From an uncultured Oscillospiraceae bacterium (GTDB lineage Bacteria > Bacillota > Clostridia > Oscillospirales > Oscillospiraceae), in assembly GCA_947168655.1 (NCBI GenBank), contig CAMVMU010000016.1, forward strand, positions 1-32,016: a DNA stretch of 32,016 bases, given 5' to 3'. The number at the start of each line of letters is the position of its first letter. Positions within the stretch are counted from its first letter, which is position 1. The translations under genes were made by a program, and so were the position numbers. The notes beneath the pieces are model-generated. The model worked only from the letters and a program-made list of their open reading frames with translations. It searched no databases and was not told the origin of the DNA. Shown here one piece after another: positions 14,221 through 22,630 of this stretch.

Positions 14221-16968
14221 TTAGTTGCTATGGTACTGGGAGCAGGTGCACTTCTTCCACTTCAAACCGGAGCCACAGGGGCAGGGATCGTTGCGGCCAA
14301 TCTTGACCACCTTCTTGGGCTGCTTCTTCACGGTGCCGTCGCCGCCCACGTTCTCGGTGATGCCGGTGGCCACCCGCTGGCGCTTGATCTCCTCATCCTT
14401 GCGCACACGCACGGAGTAGAGGCGGCGCACCGTCTCCTCCTGGATGGCGGAGATCATCTCGTCAAACATCTCCAGAGACTCCTTCTTATAGGCGATGACG
14501 GGGTCGGTCTGGGCGTAGGCGCGCAGGCGGATGCCCTGGCGCAGATCGCTCATGGCGTCGATGTGATCCATCCAGTACTCGTCCACCACCCGCAGCAGCA
14601 CCACGCGCTCCAGCTCGCGCATGATGGGGGAGGTGATCTCCTCCTCCTTCTTCTCATAGTAGTCGGTAGCGGCGGCGGAGAAACGGTCGATGAAATCCTG
14701 GTCGGTCATGACGGCAAGCTGTCCCTCATCCACGCGGACGGTGTACTTGGGGAAATACAGGCCCTCCACGCTGCGAAGCAGCTCCCGGCACTGAGTCATG
14801 TTCAGATGCGATACACCCTGAAACGCGGTCTCCACCTGGTTGGTGATGGCGGTGTGCATCATGTTCATGATGACGTCCTTGACGTCCATGCCGTCCAGCA
14901 CCTGCTTGCGCTGACCGTAGATGATCTCGCGCTGCTTGTTCATCACATCGTCGTACTCCAGCACGGACTTACGGGCCTGGAAGTTCCGGGACTCCACCGT
15001 GGTCTGGGACTGCTCAATGGCACGGGAGAGCATCTTGTTCTCGATGGGGGTGTCCTCGTCGATGTTCAGCCGCTCCATCATGTTGGTGACGCGGTCGCCG
15101 CCGAACAGGCGCATCAGATCGTCCTCCAGGGAGATATAGAAGCGGGTCTCGCCGGGGTCGCCCTGACGGCCGGCACGGCCACGGAGCTGGTTGTCGATGC
15201 GGCGGGAGTCGTGGCGCTCGGTGCCGATGATGAACAGGCCGCCCGCCTGACGGACCTTTTCCGCCTCGCCGGCGATTTCCTTTTTGTGCAGCGCCAGCCG
15301 GTCGGCGAACAGCTTCCGGGCGTCCAGGATCTCCTGGTTGTCGGTCTCGGCGTAGCCGGTGGCTTCGGCGATGATCTCGTCGCTGAGCCCCGCCTTGCGC
15401 AGATCGGCGGTGGCCAGATACTCGGCGTTGCCGCCCAGCATGATATCGGTACCACGGCCGGCCATGTTGGTTGCCACAGTGACGGCGCCCAGCTTGCCGG
15501 CCTGGGCCACGATCTCGGCTTCGCGCTCGTGGTTCTTGGCGTTCAACAGGTTGTGCTTGATGCCGGCGCGGGTCAGCATGTGGCCCAGCAGCTCGTTCTT
15601 CTCAATGGACACGGTACCCACCAGCACCGGCTGGCCCTTGGCGTGGCAGGCCTTGATCTGCTCGATGACGGCCCGGTACTTGCCCTGCTCCGTCTTGTAG
15701 ACGGCGTCCTCGTTGTCGATACGCTTGATAGGGCGGTTGGTGGGGATCTCGATGATGTCCAGCTTGTAGATGGTGGCAAACTCCTCTTCCTCGGTGAGGG
15801 CGGTACCGGTCATACCGGAGAGCTTGCTGTACAGGCGGAAGTAGTTCTGGAAGGTGATGGTGGCCAGGGTTTTGCTCTCGCGCTGGACGGACACGTGCTC
15901 CTTTGCCTCGATGGCCTGGTGCAGGCCCTCAGAGTAGCGGCGGCCGAACATCAGGCGGCCGGTGAACTCGTCGACAATGATGATCTCGCCGTCCTTCACC
16001 ACGTAGTCCACGTCCCGCTTCATGATGCCGTGGGCCTTGATGGCCTGGTTGATGTGGTGGGCAATGGTGGAGTTCTCCGGGTCGGAGAGGTTCTCCAGGT
16101 GGAAGAACTCCTCCGCCTTGGCGATGCCGCGGGCGGTGAGGGTCACGGTGCGGGCCTTCTCATCCACCACGTAGTCCGCGTCCAGATCCACGTCCTCTTC
16201 CACCTTGTCGTCCGTCTCGGCCACCACGTACTTCTTCAGCCGGGCGGCGAACATCTCCGCCATGTCGTAGAGCTGGGTGGACTTGTCGCCCTGACCGGAG
16301 ATGATCAGGGGGGTACGGGCTTCATCGATGAGGATGGAGTCCACCTCGTCCACGATGGCAAAGCTGTGGCCCCGCTGGACCTGCTCGCTGGCGTAGATGG
16401 CCATGTTGTCACGCAGGTAGTCGAAGCCCATCTCGTTGTTGGTGCCGTAGGTGATGTCGGCCTGGTAGGCGTCCTGGCGCTGCTTCTTGTCCATGTCGTG
16501 GATGATCAGGCCAACCTTCAGACCCAGGAAGCGGTGGACCTTGCCCATCCACTCACTGTCGCGCTTGGCCAGATAGTCGTTGACGGTGACGATGTGCACG
16601 CCCTTGCCGGCCAGCGCGTTCAGGTAGGCGGGCAGGGTGGCCACCAGCGTCTTGCCTTCACCGGTCTTCATCTCGGCAATGCGGCCCTGGTGCAGCACCA
16701 CGCCGCCGATGAGCTGTACCCGGTAGGGGCGCAGACCCAGCACGCGGTCCGCCGCCTCGCGCACGGTGGCAAAGGCCTCGGGGAGGATGTCGTCCAGCGT
16801 CTCGCCGGCGGCCAGCCGTGCCTTGAACTGCTCCGTCTTGGCCTGCAGCTCCGCGTTGGAGAGCTTGCGGTAGTCCTCCTCCATGGCCTCGATCTTGTCC
16901 ACGATGGGATAGATCTGCTTCAGCTCACGCTCACTATAGGTGCCGAAGATCTTCGTGAAAAGTCCCAT
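14221..16968 (-). CDS. secA: Protein translocase ATPase SecA
   Basis: 915-residue SecA, the motor that pushes preproteins through SecYEG using ATP. Walker A is at 101-108 (KTGEGKTL), the DEVD box at 207-210, and the second nucleotide domain has [16 protein letters not shown] and [13 protein letters not shown]. The C-terminal zinc tail starts [11 protein letters not shown] but reads C-x-C-x8-C-x-C; the fourth ligand is usually directly next to the third, so here it is displaced by one residue or replaced by a later histidine. The ATG at 16968 follows AAAGGACGG at a slightly long distance. It has its own promoter and is followed by hairpins. Confidence 0.97.
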   Translation of the reverse strand: MGLFTKIFGTYSERELKQIYPIVDKIEAMEEDYRKLSNAELQAKTEQFKARLAAGETLDDILPEAFATVREAADRVLGLRPYRVQLIGGVVLHQGRIAEMKTGEGKTLVATLPAYLNALAGKGVHIVTVNDYLAKRDSEWMGKVHRFLGLKVGLIIHDMDKKQRQDAYQADITYGTNNEMGFDYLRDNMAIYASEQVQRGHSFAIVDEVDSILIDEARTPLIISGQGDKSTQLYDMAEMFAARLKKYVVAETDDKVEEDVDLDADYVVDEKARTVTLTARGIAKAEEFFHLENLSDPENSTIAHHINQAIKAHGIMKRDVDYVVKDGEIIIVDEFTGRLMFGRRYSEGLHQAIEAKEHVSVQRESKTLATITFQNYFRLYSKLSGMTGTALTEEEEFATIYKLDIIEIPTNRPIKRIDNEDAVYKTEQGKYRAVIEQIKACHAKGQPVLVGTVSIEKNELLGHMLTRAGIKHNLLNAKNHEREAEIVAQAGKLGAVTVATNMAGRGTDIMLGGNAEYLATADLRKAGLSDEIIAEATGYAETDNQEILDARKLFADRLALHKKEIAGEAEKVRQAGGLFIIGTERHDSRRIDNQLRGRAGRQGDPGETRFYISLEDDLMRLFGGDRVTNMMERLNIDEDTPIENKMLSRAIEQSQTTVESRNFQARKSVLEYDDVMNKQREIIYGQRKQVLDGMDVKDVIMNMMHTAITNQVETAFQGVSHLNMTQCRELLRSVEGLYFPKYTVRVDEGQLAVMTDQDFIDRFSAAATDYYEKKEEEITSPIMRELERVVLLRVVDEYWMDHIDAMSDLRQGIRLRAYAQTDPVIAYKKESLEMFDEMISAIQEETVRRLYSVRVRKDEEIKRQRVATGITENVGGDGTVKKQPKKVVKIGRNDPCPCGSGLKWKKCTCSQYHSN

Positions 16969-17030
16969 GTATGAAACCGTCCTTTCTGTTGGTAAACGGA
17001 TAATTGCTTTTCGCCTATTTTAACCAATAT

Positions 17031-17059
17031 AGTATAGCACACTTGTCCGCCGGATGCAA
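17031..17059 (-). promoter_or_regulatory. secA promoter
   Basis: On the minus strand TTGCAT, a 17-base spacer and TATACT preceded by TGC (extended -10). The start codon of secA is about 62 bases further on. Confidence 0.7.
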
Positions 17060-17078
17060 AGGAAATATGGCGGCAGGC

Positions 17079-17117
17079 AAAAAGCAGTCCCCAAAAGCCC
17101 GGGCTTTTGGGGACTGC
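17079..17117 (-). terminator. Terminator of the DapF-like gene
   Basis: A 34-base perfect palindrome (17084-17117; half site GCAGTCCCCAAAAGCCC) followed on the minus strand by TTTTT. It stands 12 bases after the stop of the DapF-like gene and upstream of the secA promoter, so secA is transcribed separately. Confidence 0.9.
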
Positions 17118-17129
17118 GGCCATAAAAGC

Positions 17130-17897
17130 TCAAAAAACCAGATCCACGGTCTTGCTCCGGCCCACCTCCGCCGTGGCGGTGACAGTGAGGGCGTCCGAGC
17201 GTGTGACGGCCATGATGCCGCCCGGCTGCCTGAGGGACACGGTCTCGCCCGCCCGGCCCGACAGATACGCACCCACAGCGGCAGCTGCGCCGGCGCAGCT
17301 CTGCCGCCAGGCGGCAGCTCCGAGTGCCTTATCCCAGATCAGCGGGTCAAGGGAGAGGGCATCCTCGTTCCAGAACAGCATCCCGGCAGCGGGAGCGGGC
17401 AGTAAATGGCTCCAGCGGCGCAGCAGCTCCCGCGCTTCGGTGCGGGAAACGGAGCCAACGGGGACGATGACGTGGCTGATGCCGGGGAAACGTACCACCG
17501 GCAGTGCGATCTCACTCCCGGGCAGGGAGATGGTGGTTTCCTCCGGCGCGGGCATGGTGACGGTGACCAGACAGCAGGTGTTCACCGGTGTCACAGCGCA
17601 GGGAAGAGACACAGGTCCGGCGGGGAGAGGGAAGGACCACGTCTCACCCAGTGGTACGCCGTTTTCCAGGGCAAGCCACGCGCAAAGCGCCATGGCGCCG
17701 TTGACGGACAGACCGCCGGCCGCCGTCTCCAGCCGGGGCTCGTCACCGTTCCAGGCGGCAAATACCACCTGCTCGGCATCCTCCACCCGGCGCAGCAGCC
17801 ACCCGGCGGTCTGGGCGCGGAGGCTGCCTTCCACGTCTGTGGTGACCAGAAGGACGATGCTTTTGGCAATTTTTACGGGTACGTATGTCAGCTTCAT
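17130..17897 (-). CDS. DapF-fold (diaminopimelate epimerase-like) protein, possibly inactive
   Basis: 255-residue soluble protein. Its layout recalls the DapF/PhzF/CntK fold, with two related halves. The first motif, GGLSVNGAMALCAWLALENG at 61-80, lies where epimerases have GGEFCGNATR; Val65 takes the place of the catalytic Cys. A middle GISHVIVPV (139-147) recalls the GNPH-type substrate loop. The second motif, QSCAGAAAAVGAYLSGR at 199-215, keeps a Cys where the partner catalytic Cys sits, and RQPGG (223-227) follows, as in this fold. Fold assignment is from memory of motifs and is moderate; a non-racemase role or divergent chemistry is possible. It has its own promoter, back-to-back with that of the beta-CASP gene. 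Confidence 0.75.
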   Translation of the reverse strand: MKLTYVPVKIAKSIVLLVTTDVEGSLRAQTAGWLLRRVEDAEQVVFAAWNGDEPRLETAAGGLSVNGAMALCAWLALENGVPLGETWSFPLPAGPVSLPCAVTPVNTCCLVTVTMPAPEETTISLPGSEIALPVVRFPGISHVIVPVGSVSRTEARELLRRWSHLLPAPAAGMLFWNEDALSLDPLIWDKALGAAAWRQSCAGAAAAVGAYLSGRAGETVSLRQPGGIMAVTRSDALTVTATAEVGRSKTVDLVF

Positions 17898-17929
17898 GGC
17901 ACTCTCTCCCGCTCCTGTCGGTTTTTTTC

Positions 17930-17958
17930 ATTATATCCGACTGTGGGGGAAAAAGCAA
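17930..17958 (-). promoter_or_regulatory. Promoter of the DapF-like gene
   Basis: On the minus strand TTGCTT, a 17-base spacer and a perfect TATAAT. Its -35 lies two bases from the -35 of the plus-strand promoter, so the two probably compete or share regulation. Confidence 0.7.
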
Positions 17959-17960
17959 TG

Positions 17961-17989
17961 TTGCCCGCGGAAGAAAAAGGTGGTATGAT
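17961..17989 (+). promoter_or_regulatory. Promoter of the beta-CASP gene and rlmD
   Basis: TTGCCC, a 17-base spacer and TATGAT preceded by TGG (extended -10). The beta-CASP start codon is about 38 bases downstream with AAGGAG at 18011-18016. Confidence 0.7.
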
Positions 17990-18027
17990 ACAATTAAGAT
18001 GAAAATGGGAAAGGAGTACCCTTTTTT

Positions 18028-19632
18028 ATGAAACTGAAATTTTACGGCGCGGACCAATGTGTTACCGGCAGCTGCCACTGCCTGGAGGTGGGCGGCAAAC
18101 GGATCCTCATCGACTGCGGATTGCAGCAGGGCCGGGACGAGGTGGACAACACCAGCTTCCCCTTCCACGCCGGCAATATCGACTACGTGCTGGTGACCCA
18201 CGCCCATATCGACCACTCCGGCCGCCTGCCGTTGCTGCTCAAGCAGGGGTTTGAGGGGGAGATCATCACCACCCGCGTGACGGCAGAGCTGCTGGATATC
18301 ATGCTGCAGGACAGCGCGCATATCCAGGAGAGCGACGCCGAGTACAAAAACCGCAAGGGTCAGCGCGCCGGTCGTCCGGTGGAGGAGCCCCTCTACACCG
18401 TAGACGACGCCAAGGCCACCATGCAGCTCGTCCGCACCTGCGAGTACGGCCAGGAGATCTCCATATGCTCAGGTGTGACGGCTACGTTCATCGACGCGGG
18501 ACACCTGCTGGGCAGCGCCAGCATCAAGCTGACCCTTACCGAAAACGGTGAAACGCGCACCATCGTGTTCTCCGGCGATATCGGCAACGTGGACCAGCCC
18601 ATCATCCGGGATCCCCAGTTCTTCACCGGCGCGGACTACGTGGTGATGGAGAGCACCTACGGTGACCGTAACCACACGGAGGTATGGAGCTATACCGACC
18701 AGCTGGCCCAGATCATTGACGAGACCCTGGGCCGGGGCGGCAACGTGGTGATCCCCGCCTTTGCCGTGGGCCGCACCCAGGAACTGCTGTACTTTATCCG
18801 GGAGATCAAGGACAAGGGCCTTGTCACCTCCGTGAAGGATTTCCCCGTCTACGTGGACAGTCCCCTGGCCGAGGCAGCTACCCGCATCTTCTGCGGCGAC
18901 CTCCGGGGCTATCTGGACGAGGAGGCCGTGGATCTGGTGCGGGACGGCGAGGCCATGTTCAGCTTCCCCGGCCTGCGCCTGACGGTGACCACCGACGAGT
19001 CCAAGGCGCTGAACACCGACGGTACGCCCAAGGTCATCATCTCCGCCAGCGGCATGTGTGACGCCGGCCGCATCCGCCACCACCTGAAGTACAACCTCTG
19101 GCGCCCGGAGAGCGCCGTGGTGTTCGTGGGCTTCCAGGCTGTGGGCACCCTGGGCCGCCACCTGTTGGACGGTGCCGAGTCCGTCAAGCTCTTCGGCGAG
19201 GACGTGGCCGTGCGGGCCAGAATTGTCAACTTCCCCGGACTCAGCTCCCACGCTGACCGGGATCATCTGCTGGGGTGGATCGGGCAGTTTACCGATCCCA
19301 AACCCCGCCACGTCTTTGTGGTGCACGGGGATCGGGAGGTGGCGCCGGCCTTTGCCAAGACCGTCACCGAGTTGGGCTATATGGCCCACGCGCCCCAGTA
19401 TACGGAGGAATACGACCTCACCACCGATCAGCGCACGGCCATGGGCTATCTCCCCGAGCGGAAGGTCAAGTCCTTCGAGGGCGCGCCCAAGACCTCTTCG
19501 GCCTATCAGCGGCTGGTCCAGATGGGCGAAAGCCTGGCTGCCCTCATCCGCCGCAGCAGCGGACGGGACAACAAGAGTCTGGCGGCCTTTGCCGAGGCCA
19601 TCCGCAAGCTGATCGAGAAGTTCGATTTCTGA
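18028..19632 (+). CDS. Metallo-beta-lactamase / beta-CASP family hydrolase (putative RNase)
   Basis: 534-residue cytosolic protein of the CPSF73-like MBL fold with beta-CASP and RMMBL domains. Zinc ligands are in HAHIDH at 58-63, His158 (DAGHLLGSAS) and Asp183 (SGDIGN). The ESTYGD motif (207-212), the beta-CASP SASGMCDAGRIRHHL and the C-terminal FPGLSSHADRDHLL complete the family pattern. Members are endo- or exoribonucleases; it is distinct from RNase J, which is usually longer and carries other motifs. It ends one base before the rlmD start, so the two are coupled, hinting at a shared role in RNA metabolism. The exact substrate is unknown. Confidence 0.9.
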   Translation: MKLKFYGADQCVTGSCHCLEVGGKRILIDCGLQQGRDEVDNTSFPFHAGNIDYVLVTHAHIDHSGRLPLLLKQGFEGEIITTRVTAELLDIMLQDSAHIQESDAEYKNRKGQRAGRPVEEPLYTVDDAKATMQLVRTCEYGQEISICSGVTATFIDAGHLLGSASIKLTLTENGETRTIVFSGDIGNVDQPIIRDPQFFTGADYVVMESTYGDRNHTEVWSYTDQLAQIIDETLGRGGNVVIPAFAVGRTQELLYFIREIKDKGLVTSVKDFPVYVDSPLAEAATRIFCGDLRGYLDEEAVDLVRDGEAMFSFPGLRLTVTTDESKALNTDGTPKVIISASGMCDAGRIRHHLKYNLWRPESAVVFVGFQAVGTLGRHLLDGAESVKLFGEDVAVRARIVNFPGLSSHADRDHLLGWIGQFTDPKPRHVFVVHGDREVAPAFAKTVTELGYMAHAPQYTEEYDLTTDQRTAMGYLPERKVKSFEGAPKTSSAYQRLVQMGESLAALIRRSSGRDNKSLAAFAEAIRKLIEKFDF

Positions 19633-19633
19633 C

Positions 19634-20974
19634 ATGCTGAAGAAAAACCAGGTATATTCCGCCGTCATCGAGGGTTACTCCTCCGAGGGACTGGGCATCG
19701 CCCGGATCGACGGGCAGGTGGTGTTCGTCCACAACGCCGTCCGTGGCGAGCAGTGCGACGTGCTGATCCTGAAGGTGCTGAAAAACACCGCCTTCGGCAA
19801 GGTCGCTTCCCTCATGGAGCCGTCGCCCCACCGGGTGGAGCCGGACTGCCCCTATTACGCCAGATGCGGCGGCTGCGACTTCCGCCACATGGACTACGAG
19901 GAGGAGTTGTGGGCCAAGCGGCGGCGGGTGCAGGACGCCCTGACGCGGCTGGGCGGCAGCGACGTGACTGTGGAGGAGATTCTCGGCGCGGCAGAGCCGC
20001 TGCGTTACCGCAACAAGAGCCAGTATCCCATCGCCCCGGACGGGGCGGTGGGGTTCTACCGCGCCCGCACCCATCAGGTGACGGATGTGACGCACTGCCT
20101 CATCCAGAAGCCCCAGGCGGACGCGGCGGCGGAGGCGGTGCGGCAGTATATCCGGCGGTTCGGCGTGTCCTGTTACGACGAGGGCACGGGCAGCGGCCTG
20201 CTGCGCCATCTCTACGTGCGCACCAACGCGGCAGGAGAGAGCCTTATCTGCCTGCTGGTGAACGGCGGGAAGCTGCCCCATGAGGCAGAACTGGTTGACA
20301 TAATTCAAAAACACGTGCCCAAAGCCGTGGGCGTGGTGCTGGGCGTCAACACCCGGTTGGGCAACACCATCCTGGGTGAGGAGTACCGCACCCTCTGGGG
20401 GGCGGACACCATTACTGATACCCTGTGCGGCCTGACCTTCCGGCTGTCGGTGCCCTCTTTCTACCAGGTCAACCGGGACCAGGCGGAGCGGCTCTACGAA
20501 AAGGCGGTGGAATTCGCAGGTCTCACCGGGCAGGAAACGGTGCTGGACCTCTACTGCGGCGCTGGGACCATCACCCAGGTGATGGCGCGCCACGCAAAGG
20601 AGGTCATCGGCGCCGAGATCGTGCCGGAGGCCATTGCCGACGCCGAGGAGAACGCCCGCCGCAACGGTATCGATAACGTCCGCTTTTTCTGCGGTGACGC
20701 ATCGGCGGTGGCGGCGGATTTCGCCGAAAAGAATCTGCGGCCCGACGTGATCTGCGTGGACCCGCCCCGGAAGGGTCTGGCCCCCGAGGTGGTGGCGGCG
20801 GCTGCCTCCATGGAGCCGAAGCGCATCGTGTACGTCTCCTGTGACCCCGCCACCCTGGGCCGTGACGTGAAGCGGTTTGCTGAATTTGGCTATTTCGCTC
20901 ACCGTGCTGTTGCGGTGGACCTGTTCCCGAGAACGGCGCATGTGGAATCAGTCGTGTTGATGTCTCGAGCCTGA
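19634..20974 (+). CDS. rlmD: 23S rRNA (uracil-C5)-methyltransferase, RlmD/RumA family
   Basis: 446-residue SAM-dependent methyltransferase that makes 5-methyluridine in 23S rRNA. It has an N-terminal TRAM domain (about 1-60), an iron-sulfur site Cys72, Cys78, Cys81 and Cys155, the SAM motif DLYCGAGTIT (305-314), the catalytic Cys403 in YVSCDPATLGRD and the general base Glu438 in HVESVVLMSRA. Which uridine it modifies cannot be told. One base separates it from the upstream gene, whose end contains the ribosome site region. Its last 12 codons plus 17 bases are duplicated 541 bp downstream, marking this 3' end as an insertion point. The AT-rich island begins right after the stop. Confidence 0.95.
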   Translation: MLKKNQVYSAVIEGYSSEGLGIARIDGQVVFVHNAVRGEQCDVLILKVLKNTAFGKVASLMEPSPHRVEPDCPYYARCGGCDFRHMDYEEELWAKRRRVQDALTRLGGSDVTVEEILGAAEPLRYRNKSQYPIAPDGAVGFYRARTHQVTDVTHCLIQKPQADAAAEAVRQYIRRFGVSCYDEGTGSGLLRHLYVRTNAAGESLICLLVNGGKLPHEAELVDIIQKHVPKAVGVVLGVNTRLGNTILGEEYRTLWGADTITDTLCGLTFRLSVPSFYQVNRDQAERLYEKAVEFAGLTGQETVLDLYCGAGTITQVMARHAKEVIGAEIVPEAIADAEENARRNGIDNVRFFCGDASAVAADFAEKNLRPDVICVDPPRKGLAPEVVAAAASMEPKRIVYVSCDPATLGRDVKRFAEFGYFAHRAVAVDLFPRTAHVESVVLMSRA

Positions 20975-20991
20975 GTTGAGGCTACAGATTA
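20939..20991 (+). repeat. rlmD-end repeat, copy 1 (inside rlmD)
   Basis: 53 bp covering the codons for HVESVVLMSRA, the stop codon and 17 bases after it. It is repeated at 21480-21532 with three mismatches, all at silent third codon positions. It has the look of an attachment site. Confidence 0.85.
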
Positions 20992-21017
20992 AATACCTGA
21001 TGGGAAAGGAAATTGAA

Positions 21018-21395
21018 ATGGATGACTGGAGATTGAGAGGGCAAGAAGAATATCTAAAGGATTTGACATTTTATAAAGTCAGATTTCCGGATTTTTGGAT
21101 AAAGGCATATGCTGAGAAAAATGCGTTTTATCAAATGATTTCAACCGAAGCTCATCGGTTTGTTGAACAGATGCGGCGGGGAGAAGAATATCTGGAAGGC
21201 GAAAAGATTCAGCACTTCTGGCATGAACATTGCGAGTTCTGTTGGGAAAAAGCGACAACGGATAAGGAATGCGTTTTCTACTGCACGAAAGATATGCGCT
21301 ATTGGGTATGCCCAGACTGTTTTATTGATTTTAAAAAATCATTCGGATGGGTAGAAAAAGAATCAACCGAGCTATTTGATGAGCATGAACAATAA
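21018..21395 (+). CDS. Conserved small protein with a C-terminal zinc ribbon
   Basis: 125-residue hypothetical protein. The N-terminal half is helical and charged (MDDWRLRGQEEYLKDLTFYK). The C-terminal half carries a likely zinc ribbon: HEHCEFCWEKA, then FYCTKDMRYW and CPDCF, giving C-x2-C and C-x2-C pairs plus an extra Cys. I recall similar short proteins in other Clostridia without a known role. The frame opens at a TTG at 20976, but AAAGGA at 21005-21010 points to the ATG at 21018. It is AT-rich compared with rlmD and lies between the two copies of the rlmD-end repeat, so it was probably brought in by the inserting element. Confidence 0.8.
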   Translation: MDDWRLRGQEEYLKDLTFYKVRFPDFWIKAYAEKNAFYQMISTEAHRFVEQMRRGEEYLEGEKIQHFWHEHCEFCWEKATTDKECVFYCTKDMRYWVCPDCFIDFKKSFGWVEKESTELFDEHEQ

Positions 21396-21400
21396 TGTGT

Positions 21401-21482
21401 TCAACGGCATATTCCTGACGCCGGGGGTCGTGTGGGCAGCGTAGATAACGGCATTTTTATCCATGCCATTGTCCCAAGGCAC
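21401..21482 (+). repeat. 82-bp module, copy A
   Basis: 82 bp matching 22449-22530 with nine mismatches. Read in the frame of the rlmD tail that follows, it encodes QRHIPDAGGRVGSVDNGIF and on; six of nine differences are silent third-position changes and two are Ile/Val. It is joined in frame to the rlmD-end repeat but has no start codon after the stop at 21393-21395. Confidence 0.85.
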
Positions 21483-21532
21483 GTCGAATCAGTCGTATTG
21501 ATGTCTCGAGCCTGAGTTGAGGCTACAGATTA
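21480..21532 (+). repeat. rlmD-end repeat, copy 2
   Basis: 53 bp that again encodes HVESVVLMSRA and a stop, with silent differences from the genuine rlmD end at three positions. It follows module A directly and sits before the 283-codon gene. It looks like the far attachment site of an insertion, or a tail from a related rlmD allele. Confidence 0.85.
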
Positions 21533-21580
21533 GATGTTGGTAATTTTTGCAATCGATTATTAAGTCGAGGTGAGCAGAGA

Positions 21581-22432
21581 ATGGATGAGGGCCTGAAAAC
21601 ACTATTTGCCCTGTATAAAGGAATGAGCTGGAGTGAAATAAATATTACCGAAGAAGCGTTTTCTGCTGCAAAAAGGCAAGGTTATCTCTTTGATTATCCC
21701 AAATATGAATCTCATTCAGAATCCTTGAATAGAAGACATGATCTTCTTTCGCAGATTGAACCACGGGATATTGCGAACGCTTTTCTTTTCAGTCTGTCGA
21801 CACGTAAACTCGAATACAGATCCGCTCTCGGAAGTTATTATTACTTAATAGCGATTCCCGAGCATGATTTTATGAACAGCCATAATGAAACACTCGCAGC
21901 GGCCGGCGTTCATTGTTATCTTTGCGGGTGGTCTGCGTGGAAAACCATACCGAGCAAGCAATCCATCAAGAGCGGATATAACTTTTATAATTGGCTGCGA
22001 TACAAATACGGCGGCAGTCCTATCGGGAACATGGATATCAATTATGCACTTTTTGATCTGGAACAGTTTTTAATGCTTCCGAAAGTTATGCCTACGGAAG
22101 AAGACAAACAAATCTTTATGGCAATATTATCCTGCGTTGACTGTTTGAGCAGTTCGGATAAAGCAGGCAAGCTCAGAGACACTATTACAAAAGCAAAAAT
22201 ATTGAAGAGCAATAAAGATGAATTATCTGTTCTGTTGGGAGAGTTGGGAATCTGCGGTATTCTTGCAAGCAATGATTTCCCAGCTTATGATACTTACTTT
22301 GCGAATGAATATGAAAGGGATCCGGTAGAATATAAGAATGACTTTGCATATCCCGTCAACAGATGGCATGCGATGGATGGTATCAATACTGAAAAGCTAA
22401 ACACAGTTTTTGGCTTTGCGTTGAAGCCTTAA
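21581..22432 (+). CDS. Hypothetical protein, AT-rich island
   Basis: 283-residue soluble protein I cannot assign. It looks mostly helical, with no signal peptide or membrane helix. A single CxxC (Cys112-Cys115 in GVHCYLCGWSAW) and an aromatic-rich middle (YNFYNWLRYKYGG) stand out; there is no known catalytic motif. CGAGGTGA at 21566-21573 precedes the ATG. Base composition is far more AT-rich than rlmD or the genes after 23540. It is bounded by repeats on both sides, so it behaves like one unit of a modular island. An immunity or defence-associated role would be guesswork. Confidence 0.75.
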   Translation: MDEGLKTLFALYKGMSWSEINITEEAFSAAKRQGYLFDYPKYESHSESLNRRHDLLSQIEPRDIANAFLFSLSTRKLEYRSALGSYYYLIAIPEHDFMNSHNETLAAAGVHCYLCGWSAWKTIPSKQSIKSGYNFYNWLRYKYGGSPIGNMDINYALFDLEQFLMLPKVMPTEEDKQIFMAILSCVDCLSSSDKAGKLRDTITKAKILKSNKDELSVLLGELGICGILASNDFPAYDTYFANEYERDPVEYKNDFAYPVNRWHAMDGINTEKLNTVFGFALKP

Positions 22433-22448
22433 CTTCAGTGACTGCCGA

Positions 22449-22530
22449 TCAACGGCATATTCCTGACGCCGAGGGTCGTGTGGGCAGCGTAGATAATGGC
22501 GTTTTTATTCACGCTGTTGTCCCGAGGCAT
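22449..22530 (+). repeat. 82-bp module, copy B
   Basis: Second copy of the module, about 89% identical to 21401-21482. Here the matching stretch is not followed by the rlmD tail; the frame (22438-22659, 73 codons) continues HAESMDLLCREAEQAERR and ends just inside the next gene. It is the remnant or tail of a coding sequence rather than a convincing gene. Confidence 0.8.
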
Positions 22531-22630
22531 GCGGAGAGCATGGATCTTCTTTGCCGGGAAGCTGAACAGGCAGAAAGACGCATTTTATTGGGCTGTGGAT
22601 CTGAAGGCAGGTTTATGAACAGGACGGAAG

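Noticed and set aside
14041-16974. 977-codon open frame on the plus strand
   Set aside because: It lies antisense to secA. Its Leu/Val/His/Gly/Asp-rich translation is the usual shadow of a GC-rich gene read backwards, and secA is certain.
21396-21580. Integron attC site or gene-cassette recombination site
   Set aside because: No convincing RYYYAAC/GTTRRRY core pair or attC-type folding could be seen, and there is no integron integrase in the window.
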